Source: Rhodocytophaga rosea
GTDB lineage: Bacteria; Bacteroidota; Bacteroidia; Cytophagales; 172606-1
Direction of reading: 5' to 3'
Assembly (NCBI RefSeq): GCF_010119975.1
Contig: NZ_CP048222.1
Coordinates: 7,044,501 to 7,108,500, forward strand
DNA length: 64,000 nt
Below are positions 53,515-62,742 of this stretch, piece after piece. Under the pieces are notes generated by a model. That model was not told where the DNA came from, made no database searches, and saw only the letters and a list, made by a program, of their open reading frames with translations. The stretch's first letter is position 1. Each line of letters opens with the position of its first letter. The translations under genes and the position numbers were made by a program.

Positions 53515-56500
53515 TTATTGTTTGACTACCCTCATTACCTGAGTTGAACCATCTTCAGTAGAAATTTTCACTACATACACCCCTGCTTTCAGGTGAGCTA
53601 AATGAAGTTCAGTTTGTGCTAATTGCGTAGAATTTTGATAAACAGTTCTACCTAAGTTATCCACTACGGTGATGTAGTGCTTGCCTGCTTGCTCAGTAAC
53701 AAGAGTAAGTTTGTCTTCAAAGGGATTGGGATACAGGCTCACTTTGTTTGTAAGGCTTTCTTCACTTGCTGCTAGTCTGGCTATCGCACTCACCCTGGTA
53801 AAGGAAGTGGTTCTGCCCCAGGTGTCTGACAAGTTGGTTTTAACCCTGACATAATACTTTTGATTGAGTGCAAGTTCAGCAAATACAGCATGATAGGTAC
53901 CTGTGCTGAGCCTGCTAGCGGTGGTTTTGGTAATGACTCCTGTAGTAAAGTTAGCAGAGGTACTTACCTGCACTGTGTAGGAAGTAGCTGTAGGAACCGT
54001 GTTCAGATACAGGGAAGTACCGGTGGTAGTTGATCCATCACTAGGATTGACTACATGGGCACTGCCTGCAGCAGAAGCAGTAGTAAAGGAAGTGACAGGT
54101 CCCCAGCATAAACCAAGGTTGGTATAGACCCTGACAAAATACTTTTGATTGAGGGATAGTTCAGGGAAAGTGGCATAATAAGTACCGGTGCTAAGCCTGC
54201 TTGCCGTGGTTTTGGTGATGACTCCTGTAGTAAAGTTAGCTGAGCTACTCACCTGCAGGGTATAGGAAGAAGCCCCCGGAATGGTTTTCAGATACAAGCT
54301 AGTTCCGCTTAAAGTACTTCCACTGGAGGGATTGACCACAAGGCTGCTTTGAGTGGAATTGCTGCAGGAAGCAATAAAAGGAGAAAGATAACTTCCGGCA
54401 ATCACGGTGATGGCAGACTGAGCAGGCGTTTGCCAACCGACGGCTATGTGATCTCCTCCGGTAGCTTCTTTGTGGAGGGCTTCGATGTAGTATTTTTTAC
54501 CGGCTACTAAAGAGAGAGAAGCAGATTTCTGAGAAGAGAATTTGTTCCATTCTTTGTTGCCTGAATAGGTAGCAACAGAGGCAATCTTTACTTTCTTAGC
54601 AGGATCTTCATCTGAGGACAGGTAGAGTTCACACTGGTCATCCCCTGAGATATAGAAAGTATAGTTGCCGCTATAAGGGGCACACAGATAGCCACGGATT
54701 CTCTCCCCATAATTATCTCCCTGATTGGGGGTAGTTTCAAAGGAGGTAAGTTGAGCAGAAGAACTGGGAGTATTGTTAACAGGAATGGCACTCACCGAAT
54801 AGCCTGTGACATTGAGCCACTTTTCACGCAAGATACTCCCGGTAGCTGAACAGGTAACAGCAGGTGGACAATTGCCAACAGTGATAGTAGCAGTTGCAGT
54901 TAAGGTAGCCATACTACAACTGCTAGCTTGTATATGGTATACATTGTTTCCCTCCAACAAACTCACTGCTGGAATAGTGAGAGTGATAGTTCCTCCGTTT
55001 CCTGGTATGGAATTACCAATAACCGAATTATTAATGATTGCCTGATAATTTACTCCTGTCTGACTGGTTCTGATCGTAATCATACCATTGCTGCCTGCAC
55101 ATACAGTACCCCCTTCTACTCCAATGTCTTTTTTAATGATTGCTGCACAGATGCCCGGATTATATTTCCATAATTCCCGGCCATGGCTCCCATTGTTTGC
55201 ACCAAAATACAAAGAGCCATTTATATTGATAAGATTACCCAGATTGGAGCCTTCACTTCCCGGAAGTATATCACTTATCAGGGTTGTGCCTGCTGTGGTC
55301 CCATCACTTTTCCAGAGCTCTCTACCATACATCTCGGTGTTAGCCTTAAAATACAAGGCACCATTTATGTTGATAAATGCTGCTAAAGGATATAATTCAT
55401 CAACAAAGGAATTGGTTAGTCTAACAGTGCCTGCTGTGGTCCCATCAGTTTTCCATAACTGATTTTGAGCAGAAAAAAATAAAGTGCCATTCACATTGGT
55501 TAAATTCTTTATGTGCATGGCTGTCGTATCTACTTGTATGGTGCCAGCAGAAGTGCCATCACTTCTCCATAATTGTTGTAAAGGCAATCCATTACTTGCG
55601 GTAAAAAACAATGTACCGTTTATATTAGTTAGATTTGTAACTGAATAAAGTATACTACCATCTTTGGGTTGTATAGAATAGGTACCCGCAGGAGTTCCAT
55701 CTGTTCTCCAAAGTTCTAAGTTATATGAACTTTTATTATGGCCTGAAAAATATAAAATACCATTTTTCTCAACTATGGTAGCTCCGTTCTCAGCTGGATG
55801 GTAATAAATTGTCATATCCGAATTTAGTACACTATATACCGCTGAACCCTCAACCTTCCATAATTTTGAATGTGTTATAAAATATAGTTTATTATTAATA
55901 TTGGTTACATACATAGCATCATATATTTCAGGAGAAAAAGAACTTGAAAGAAATTGGGTAAGCTCTATTGTTCCTGCGGCCGTGCCATCACTTTTCCATA
56001 AGCCATAATAATTTTTATTGCTATATGCTTTAAAATATAAGGTTCCATTTACATTGATGAAATTACTTAGCGTAGAACCTTCACTTCCCGGAAAAATATC
56101 TTTCACGAGTACAGTACCTGCGGCGGTGCCATCACTTTTCCAGAGTTCACTGCCATGCACGCCATCATCAGCTGCAAAGTACATAATACCTTTCACCATA
56201 GCTGCTCCACTTGATTCATAAGCTCCTGCTCCTGGAATAACTGTTTCCGGATAAACTTCTCTCACTAGGATGGAAGTTCCTGTGCCTGGATTGATATCTT
56301 TCACGAGCATAGTACCTGCGGCGGTGCCATCACTTTTCCAGAGTTCACTGCCATGCACGCCATCATCAGCTGCCAGATAAATTGTAGTGGTTGTATGAGA
56401 TAATATTAAGGGAGTAGCACTTTTTGAGCCTGCTTCTTTGTCTTGCACCAATATTGTACCCGCAGCTGTGCCATCACTTTTCCATAAGCCACTAGTCTCT

Positions 56501-57873
56501 CTGTTTTGTATAGTGGCATATACAAATTCATCTTTATAGCTTATATCTGTAATAGAAGAGCCAGCTGGTGCATCGGTCATTTTCTTGATAAGTGTAGTGC
56601 CTGCGGCGGTTCCATCACTTTTGAATAAATCCAGTCCGCTTGAAAAATATATGGTTCCGTTATAGTTCTTCAGATGAGAAACCCTATTTTCATAATAGGG
56701 AGAAGCGGGAGAAATGTCTTTTACCATTGTAGCAGTAGTTCCATCGATTTTCCAGAGCATATGATATTCTGAAAAATAGAATGTATTGCCGATAGTGGTA
56801 GAATAAAGAAAACCTATGTCATCGTATGATTCTTTGATTGTTATCGTACCTGCCGCTGTCCCATCGCTTTTCCAGATGGTATATCCCCATATATAAGCAA
56901 CGATAATAAATAATCCATTATCCGTAGCCTTCAATAAAACCGGTGAGACAGATGGCGATGATGGGATTTCACCTTTGTTAATTTCTTCTATGCTTTTAGT
57001 TCCTGCTGCAGTGCCATCACTACTCCATAGCTGGAAATTTCCATATTTGTAATAGTGATCATCATCGTAGTATTCCTCTTCAAAGGCTGTGAAGAATACC
57101 AGGCCATTTGCATACGTTAATCTGTCGAGGCGTGAATCGATATTTTTTACAAGTACGGTGCCTGTAGCGGTGCCATTGCTTTTCCATAACTGATCATCAA
57201 CATTAAAATACAATATACCATTGGCATTCACCACACTGGTAATAGCAGAGCCGCCCATCCCCGGACTAATATCTTTTACAAGAACGGTTCCTTGGGGGGT
57301 ACCATTACTTTTCCAGAGTTCAACGCCATGAATACTATCATTGGCTGTGAAAAATAAAGTACCATTCACATTTACTAAATTAGCAGGAGTAGCGCTTCCT
57401 TCGCCAGGATAAATTTCCTTTACCACTGTAGTACCTTTTAGCGTACCATCCGTTTTCCATAACTCTATGGATTGTGTATCATTTCCATTACTGCTGGCAG
57501 TAAAAAACAACAGATTATTCACAGCAGTTAAGTGAGAAATAGTAGCATCTGATACGCCCGGAATAATGTCTTTTACTAAGGAAGTACCTTCTGCTGCCCC
57601 ATTGGTTTTCCATAATTCATTGCCAAAATTAGGATGCGTGGCAGTAAAATATATTATATTGTTCACACTGATAAAATCCTTCGCTTTAGAAAAAGAAGAA
57701 GGTTGTTTTACTTGATTAATGTCTTTGACCAAGGTAGGTTGGGCAAAGGATACAGAAAAGCAAAACAAGAGTAAGCTGAAAACACCTGTCATTTTCAGGC
57801 AGGCAGCAACTGAAGTATATGGATTGAGTCTTCTCCCGATAAATCTTAAAAGAGAGAGTAAAAGTATTTGCAT
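53515..57873 (-). CDS. ELWxxDGT-repeat secreted protein with PA14, two FN3-like domains and T9SS sorting domain
   Basis: A 1452-residue exported protein, with signal sequence ending near residue 44 (SLLLFCFSVSFAQPTLVKDIN). ELWxxDGT repeats fill about 47-930. After the ~90-residue cysteine-flanked beta domain (NPGICAAIIKKDIGVEG...GNCPPAVTC) it carries a PA14-like domain (about 1025-1170): SILREKWLNVTGYSVSAIP, NYGERIRGYLCAPYSGNYTFYISGDDQCELYLSSDEDP and KKYYIEALHKEATGGDHIAVGWQTP. Two FN3-like repeats and the T9SS type A sorting domain follow (SLYPNPFEDKL, LGRTVYQN, LKAGVYVVK). PA14 domains usually bind carbohydrate. Compared with the first protein, the PA14 domain is the added module, and the FN3 repeats and tail are nearly identical. 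A pair of very similar repeats at about 520-620 suggests recent internal duplication. Confidence 0.92.
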   Translation of the reverse strand: MQILLLSLLRFIGRRLNPYTSVAACLKMTGVFSLLLFCFSVSFAQPTLVKDINQVKQPSSFSKAKDFISVNNIIYFTATHPNFGNELWKTNGAAEGTSLVKDIIPGVSDATISHLTAVNNLLFFTASSNGNDTQSIELWKTDGTLKGTTVVKEIYPGEGSATPANLVNVNGTLFFTANDSIHGVELWKSNGTPQGTVLVKDISPGMGGSAITSVVNANGILYFNVDDQLWKSNGTATGTVLVKNIDSRLDRLTYANGLVFFTAFEEEYYDDDHYYKYGNFQLWSSDGTAAGTKSIEEINKGEIPSSPSVSPVLLKATDNGLFIIVAYIWGYTIWKSDGTAAGTITIKESYDDIGFLYSTTIGNTFYFSEYHMLWKIDGTTATMVKDISPASPYYENRVSHLKNYNGTIYFSSGLDLFKSDGTAAGTTLIKKMTDAPAGSSITDISYKDEFVYATIQNRETSGLWKSDGTAAGTILVQDKEAGSKSATPLILSHTTTTIYLAADDGVHGSELWKSDGTAAGTMLVKDINPGTGTSILVREVYPETVIPGAGAYESSGAAMVKGIMYFAADDGVHGSELWKSDGTAAGTVLVKDIFPGSEGSTLSNFINVNGTLYFKAYSNKNYYGLWKSDGTAAGTIELTQFLSSSFSPEIYDAMYVTNINNKLYFITHSKLWKVEGSAVYSVLNSDMTIYYHPAENGATIVEKNGILYFSGHNKSSYNLELWRTDGTPAGTYSIQPKDGSILYSVTNLTNINGTLFFTASNGLPLQQLWRSDGTSAGTIQVDTTAMHIKNLTNVNGTLFFSAQNQLWKTDGTTAGTVRLTNSFVDELYPLAAFININGALYFKANTEMYGRELWKSDGTTAGTTLISDILPGSEGSNLGNLININGSLYFGANNGSHGRELWKYNPGICAAIIKKDIGVEGGTVCAGSNGMITIRTSQTGVNYQAIINNSVIGNSIPGNGGTITLTIPAVSLLEGNNVYHIQASSCSMATLTATATITVGNCPPAVTCSATGSILREKWLNVTGYSVSAIPVNNTPSSSAQLTSFETTPNQGDNYGERIRGYLCAPYSGNYTFYISGDDQCELYLSSDEDPAKKVKIASVATYSGNKEWNKFSSQKSASLSLVAGKKYYIEALHKEATGGDHIAVGWQTPAQSAITVIAGSYLSPFIASCSNSTQSSLVVNPSSGSTLSGTSLYLKTIPGASSYTLQVSSSANFTTGVITKTTASRLSTGTYYATFPELSLNQKYFVRVYTNLGLCWGPVTSFTTASAAGSAHVVNPSDGSTTTGTSLYLNTVPTATSYTVQVSTSANFTTGVITKTTASRLSTGTYHAVFAELALNQKYYVRVKTNLSDTWGRTTSFTRVSAIARLAASEESLTNKVSLYPNPFEDKLTLVTEQAGKHYITVVDNLGRTVYQNSTQLAQTELHLAHLKAGVYVVKISTEDGSTQVMRVVKQ

Positions 57874-58132
57874 AGGTTAGTTATGGATGAGATTATAGGG
57901 TAAATCCAGATTTTTCATTTATAGTAAGCAATAAATCTTACATGTTTTGTCTTGTGATTTTTATCATCTGATTATGAAATAGTTAGAAAAAGGCGTGATA
58001 TATGGTTTATTAGTAGTTACAGTAGCAGACTAATATTACATGAGCAACTTAGGGAAATTGAAAGGAGAAGGGTTAACACAGCAAGCCACAAACCTTGCGC
58101 TTGGGATCTGCATTCATGCAATCTTCAACACA

Positions 58133-58185
58133 GCGAACCACAGGCAATCTGAGCGCAATGCACATTGCAGGTCGCCTGGATTCGC
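58133..58185. repeat. Small palindromic insertion in a paralogous spacer
   Basis: Outer arms GCGAA and TTCGC, next arms AGGC and GCCT, inner arms GCAATG and CATTGC, so it folds into a nested hairpin of about 53 bp. It is GC-richer than its surroundings and is absent from the equivalent place in the spacers at 53.4 and 62.6 kb. Confidence 0.6.
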
Positions 58186-58210
58186 ATAGACCATTTTGGA
58201 AAAAAGTTAA

Positions 58211-58265
58211 TCATTTACAGCACAGGCGGCAAGAAACTGTTTCCTGCCGCCTGTGCTGTAAATGA
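58211..58265 (-). terminator. Strong terminator hairpin of ELWxxDGT gene 3
   Basis: The arms at 58211-58231 and 58245-58265 are a perfect 21 bp inverted repeat (TCATTTACAGCACAGGCGGC and one more base), with a GAAA/TTTC extension in the loop. A T-rich run (AACTTTTTT) follows on the minus strand. It lies 13 bp after the stop codon. Confidence 0.85.
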
Positions 58266-58277
58266 AAGAATGTATAC

Positions 58278-61200
58278 TTATTGTTTGATGACTCTGCTCA
58301 CTTGGGTTTGTCCATCCTCTGTTGATACTTTAATCACATATACGCCTTGTTTGAGGTGAGCCAGGTTAAATTTTGCCTGAACTCCTTGAGCAATGGTTTG
58401 ATACACTGTTCTGCCCAGGTTATCCACCACAGAGATGTAAAGCTTTCCTGCCTGCTGAGTAGATAGGGTAAGTTTATCTTCAAAGGGATTAGGATACAGG
58501 CTTACGTTGCTTTCCAGGCTTTCTTCTACACCAACTCTGGCTATGTTAGCTGTTGGAGAGGCCAGGAAAGGAGAAAGGTAGGTACCTGCAATAACAGAAA
58601 TAGTAGTTTGAGAAGGCAGACTCCATCCCACAGATATATTGTCATCACCACTGTTTTCTTTGTGCAAAGCTTCGATGTAATACTTCTTACCTGCTACTAA
58701 AGAGATGGCAATCGACTGTTGAGAGGCATATTTATTCCACTGTCTGAGCGAAGTAGGAGCAGTGATTGAGGCAACTTTTGTTTTCTTGGCCGGATCTTCA
58801 TCTGTAGACAGGTAGAGTTCCCCTTTATCATCTCCTGCGATGAAGAATCGGTAATTGCCACTCACCTGTGGATGGATATAGCCTCTGAAGCGCTGGCCGT
58901 AGGTATTGCCCTGGTTAGCAGCCGTTTCAAAGATAGTAAGTTCATTAGTGGTGGTAGGAGCAGTGGTAAGGGGAATGTTACTGATCTGGTAGCCTGTGAC
59001 AGCCGCCCAGAACTCCCTTGAGATTTTGCCTGTTACTTGAGGTATGTAAGGAGACAGGTAAGCACCTGTAATCACGCTGATAGCAGCCGTAGAAGAGGTC
59101 TGCCAGCCTACAGCAACATTATCATTACCTGTGGATTCTTTGTGCAAGGCTTCGATATAGTATTTTTTACCTGCCACTAAAGAGATAGCTGCTGATTTCT
59201 GCTCAGGGTATTTGTTCCACACTTTCAACCCCGTATAATAAGGCACAGTAGCAATTTTGATTTTCTTGGCAGGGTCCTCATCTGAGGACAGGTAGAGTTC
59301 ACATTTATCATCGCCTGCAATGTAGAAGGTATAGCTGCCGGTAGTGGGTACACACAAATAGCCTCTGATTCGCTCCCCATAGTTATCACCTTGATTGGGA
59401 GTAGTTTCAAAAGAGGTCAGTTGAGTAGAGGAGCTAGGCTGAGTGTTAACCGGAATAGCGCTCACCGAACTGCCTGTTATATTGAGCCACTTTTCCTGTA
59501 AGATACTGCCTGTGGCACTGCAAGCGGTTGGACAGGATGCTAGTAAAGTCACTACCACACTATCGGTAAGCTGGGCTACGGTGCAGCCGGTAGCTGAGAT
59601 GTAAAATGTGTTTTTTCCAGTAGACAGGCTTGCAACCGGAATAGGAAGGGTGATTTTTCCACCGGTACCTTTAACAGGCTCTCCAATTAAAGTATTTTGT
59701 AGCCTGGCCTGGTAAAGTATGCCCACCTCACTCTGGTCAATGGTAATAGTAACTGGCTGTGTCTGACAAATGGTACTTCCACTTACAGATAAATTCAGCT
59801 TGGTAACAGTCGGGCAAGCATCTGAATCATATTTCCATAACTCAAATCCGGTTTTTCCATCATCAGCTCTTAGATACAAGCGCTTACCGATAGAAGCAAA
59901 TCCTGCCACAGTAAGGTCTGCTACTTTTATGGCAGATTCAGGGGTGCCATTGCTTTTCCACAGGTTGTCATTTCTTGTAAAATATAAACTGCCATTGGCT
60001 GTGCCTAGTTGTGTTACATCATCTTCTATTTTTATTGTGCCCGTCTCTGTACCATCACTTTTCCAGAGTTGCATTATTCTGGGATATTTATATTCTTCAT
60101 CAGCTACAATAAAATAGAGGATGCCGTTTACATCAAGGGTATTGAGAATTTGAGGAACAAAGCCCATAGAAATGGTTTTTACTAGTGTTGTGCCTTGAGC
60201 GGTGCCATTGGATTTCCATATTTTAACTCCCTGTGAAGCATAACTTTTAACTGTGAAATAGAGTGTACCATTCACATTGGTGAGATGTTCCGGAACTGTA
60301 TTATATAATGTAGATTCATTTACATTTTTAATAAAAACAGTGCCCTGGGAAGTACCATCGGTTTTCCATAATCCTTGCTGAGTGCCTTCTTTTGTCACAA
60401 AGAACAGACTGCTATTAAAAAGTGTGAATTCGCCTGGGTCAGAGCCTATAGACCCTGAGTTTATATCCTTTACCAGAAGAGTACCTTGTGCCGTGCCATC
60501 CGACTTCCAGAGTTCCTGCCCCTTAACTCCATCATTAGCATTGAAATAAAGCATGCTATTCATATACACCAGATTATTTACAAACGATGAGGCAGCGCCT
60601 GAGCCCGGATTAATATCCTTTACCAGCACTGTGCCTTGGGCTGTCCCATCCGACTTCCACAATTCATTACCATGGCTGCCATCATCTGCCGCAAATACTA
60701 ATTTTCCTCCAAAACGGGTCAGGTAACGGGGAGCACCATAATAGGAGGTGAGGTTGCCATTAATATCTTTTACAAGTTGTGTTCCTGCAGGAGTACCATC
60801 TGATTTCCACAATTCTGAGGTTTGAGAGAAAGAGAAGAATAATGTATTATCTACACCTATTGGCCACTCAGGTGCATAAGGCAGACCTTGTTTGAGTAAT
60901 ATGGTACCACTGCCCGTGCCATCGCTCTTCCACAAATTATAAGTATAATCATAAGGACTATCCGGCTTGGGCTGCAGGGTTGTAAAGTAAAGCAAGCCAT
61001 TTACATTGGTAAATGTAGCAGGAGCAGAACTTTGGGTTCTGTCAATTGTTTCGTTTGGTTCCTTTACCAAAACAGTGCCTGTTGCGGTGCCATCGCTTTT
61101 CCATAGGTTGGGTTTATTTTGTGTGGTTTGCCCGCTGAAAAATAAAGTATTTTGCGCTACAGTCAGACCTGCAATCGCATTATTATCGGTGCCTGGGTTA

Positions 61201-62555
61201 ATGTCTTTTACCATCAGGGTCCCGGCAAGAGTGCCATCACTTTTCCATAAGGCCCGGCCATTTACCCCATCGTTGGCTATGAAATACAGCATCCCATTCA
61301 TGTACCTAATATTGCTTATACTAGATGTAGCAACGCCTGGATTAATATCTTTTACCAGCATGGTGCCTTGGGTAGTGCCATCGGATTTCCATAGTTCATA
61401 ACCATGGGTAGCATCTTGGGCTGAAAAATAAACCTGTCCACCAGGGCCAGCGACGGCCCCTGAACTGAATATACCATTTTTTACCAGAACTGTACCTTGC
61501 GCCGTGCCATCTGATTTCCATAAGGCATTATCGGTTGAAAAATATAGGATATTGGCTGATGCGCCTAACGGTGTAGGATCAGAGCCTTCCGGACCAGGTA
61601 CTATATCTTTTACCAGAAGGGTACCTTCCGGAGTGCCGTTACTCTTCCAGAGTTCTTGCCCTAAGGGGCCTGGCGCACTGAAAAACAAGGTGCCATTTAC
61701 ATTAAATGAGTGACTTAATAAGGAATAACTTTCTTCAGCAGTCGGTCCAAGTAATCGGATGGTGCCTGCCGGGGTACCATCTGTCCGCCATAAAGATTCA
61801 TGCCCATCTTCCGACCCAGGATCTAGTTGATTATAATAGACATACTTGCCTGCACTCCCTAAAAAGGCATTTGAGTAATAATATTGTTCACTTACCTGTA
61901 CTTGTGTAACGGGCTGAGTACCCGCTGGGGTACCATCACTTTTATAAAGGGTATAGGTATCAAATGAATTATTGGCTGTAAAAAACAGGGTTCCATTTAC
62001 ATTCATAAGACGGACAGGTATATTATCAAGCCATCCATATTCCCTGTTTACTAAGGAAAAATCGCCTAGTTTAATAGTGCCTGTAAAGGTGCCATCACTT
62101 TTCCAAAGCTCAAATCCGCTCCCTTTGCCTGCATCAGGATTAGGGCCGCTTTCATCAGAATTATAATAGAGACGATAATTAGCGATAAAGAACAAGGTGC
62201 CATTTACATTCAGTAAATAGCTTGGATTAGAACTACTTATTCCTGGATTAATGTCCTTTACCTGGTAAGTACCGGCTGCGGTTCCATCGCTCCGCCAGAG
62301 TTCGCGGCCAGTTTTTTCACTGCTGCCGGTGAAATATACCACTCCGTTTATAGCAGTTAAGTTTTCGGGCCATAAAGAATTATTGTAAATATAATCTGGG
62401 TCAGTATTTATATCCTTAACTAGGGTAGGTTGAGCTGTAACCAGAGTACAGCAAAATACAAAGCTTAGAATAAATGCTGTTCCAGTTACATAATTCGAAA
62501 CATGGCTGGTAAGTTTACCCCACCCATTAGGTAGGAAAGTAAAAAGTTTTTTCAT
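58278..62555 (-). CDS. ELWxxDGT-repeat secreted protein with two PA14 domains and T9SS sorting domain
   Basis: A 1425-residue exported protein, with signal sequence ending at about residue 41 (FVFCCTLVTAQPTLVKDIN). ELWxxDGT repeats cover about 45-925, then the cysteine-flanked beta domain (to about 1015). Two PA14-like domains follow (about 1020-1160, starting SILQEKWLNITGSSVSAIP, and about 1170-1315, starting KISREFWAAVTGYQISNIP). The T9SS type A domain (about 1345-1425: SLYPNPFEDKL, LGRTVYQ, LKQGVYVIK) comes last. It has no FN3 repeats: compared with gene 2 these are replaced by a second PA14 domain. The N-terminus (MKKLFTFLPNGWGKL) differs from the MQ[IL]LLL start of genes 1 and 2. Surface or secreted location by T9SS is inferred from the sorting domain; the ligand is unknown, with carbohydrate likely from PA14. 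Confidence 0.92.
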   Translation of the reverse strand: MKKLFTFLPNGWGKLTSHVSNYVTGTAFILSFVFCCTLVTAQPTLVKDINTDPDYIYNNSLWPENLTAINGVVYFTGSSEKTGRELWRSDGTAAGTYQVKDINPGISSSNPSYLLNVNGTLFFIANYRLYYNSDESGPNPDAGKGSGFELWKSDGTFTGTIKLGDFSLVNREYGWLDNIPVRLMNVNGTLFFTANNSFDTYTLYKSDGTPAGTQPVTQVQVSEQYYYSNAFLGSAGKYVYYNQLDPGSEDGHESLWRTDGTPAGTIRLLGPTAEESYSLLSHSFNVNGTLFFSAPGPLGQELWKSNGTPEGTLLVKDIVPGPEGSDPTPLGASANILYFSTDNALWKSDGTAQGTVLVKNGIFSSGAVAGPGGQVYFSAQDATHGYELWKSDGTTQGTMLVKDINPGVATSSISNIRYMNGMLYFIANDGVNGRALWKSDGTLAGTLMVKDINPGTDNNAIAGLTVAQNTLFFSGQTTQNKPNLWKSDGTATGTVLVKEPNETIDRTQSSAPATFTNVNGLLYFTTLQPKPDSPYDYTYNLWKSDGTGSGTILLKQGLPYAPEWPIGVDNTLFFSFSQTSELWKSDGTPAGTQLVKDINGNLTSYYGAPRYLTRFGGKLVFAADDGSHGNELWKSDGTAQGTVLVKDINPGSGAASSFVNNLVYMNSMLYFNANDGVKGQELWKSDGTAQGTLLVKDINSGSIGSDPGEFTLFNSSLFFVTKEGTQQGLWKTDGTSQGTVFIKNVNESTLYNTVPEHLTNVNGTLYFTVKSYASQGVKIWKSNGTAQGTTLVKTISMGFVPQILNTLDVNGILYFIVADEEYKYPRIMQLWKSDGTETGTIKIEDDVTQLGTANGSLYFTRNDNLWKSNGTPESAIKVADLTVAGFASIGKRLYLRADDGKTGFELWKYDSDACPTVTKLNLSVSGSTICQTQPVTITIDQSEVGILYQARLQNTLIGEPVKGTGGKITLPIPVASLSTGKNTFYISATGCTVAQLTDSVVVTLLASCPTACSATGSILQEKWLNITGSSVSAIPVNTQPSSSTQLTSFETTPNQGDNYGERIRGYLCVPTTGSYTFYIAGDDKCELYLSSDEDPAKKIKIATVPYYTGLKVWNKYPEQKSAAISLVAGKKYYIEALHKESTGNDNVAVGWQTSSTAAISVITGAYLSPYIPQVTGKISREFWAAVTGYQISNIPLTTAPTTTNELTIFETAANQGNTYGQRFRGYIHPQVSGNYRFFIAGDDKGELYLSTDEDPAKKTKVASITAPTSLRQWNKYASQQSIAISLVAGKKYYIEALHKENSGDDNISVGWSLPSQTTISVIAGTYLSPFLASPTANIARVGVEESLESNVSLYPNPFEDKLTLSTQQAGKLYISVVDNLGRTVYQTIAQGVQAKFNLAHLKQGVYVIKVSTEDGQTQVSRVIKQ

Positions 62556-62681
62556 AAAATAAATTTAGATGATAGTAGGTTATACGGGGCAAATTAAGGA
62601 AAGGGAAAGGAAAGCTGTTAACACAAATCGTGCAATCTTTAACACATTTAGACTATTTTTAAAGAAAATGAATCTTTTTTA

Positions 62682-62721
62682 CACCACAGCCGGAAGAATA
62701 CGCTTTCTTCCGGCTGTGGTG
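62682..62721 (-). terminator. Hairpin after ELWxxDGT gene 4 (terminator-like)
   Basis: Perfect 17 bp inverted repeat (CACCACAGCCGGAAGAA at 62682-62698 and its inverse at 62705-62721) with a 6 base loop, 21 bp after the stop codon. Related in sequence to the hairpin at 53450. No T-run follows directly on the minus strand. Confidence 0.75.
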
Positions 62722-62742
62722 AATAGGATGAAGGCTGAGCGT

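Larger units (their letters stand above)
57874..58277. other. Spacer between ELWxxDGT genes 2 and 3, with palindromic insertions
   Basis: A 404 bp gap. It contains a 5' region similar to the gene 1 upstream region, a strong 21 bp hairpin (58211-58265), and a version of the block GTTAACACA...GCAATCTTCAACACA...TAGACCATTT. Compared with the other two spacers, this block is interrupted by extra palindromic sequence (see 58133-58185). No gene seen. Confidence 0.55.
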
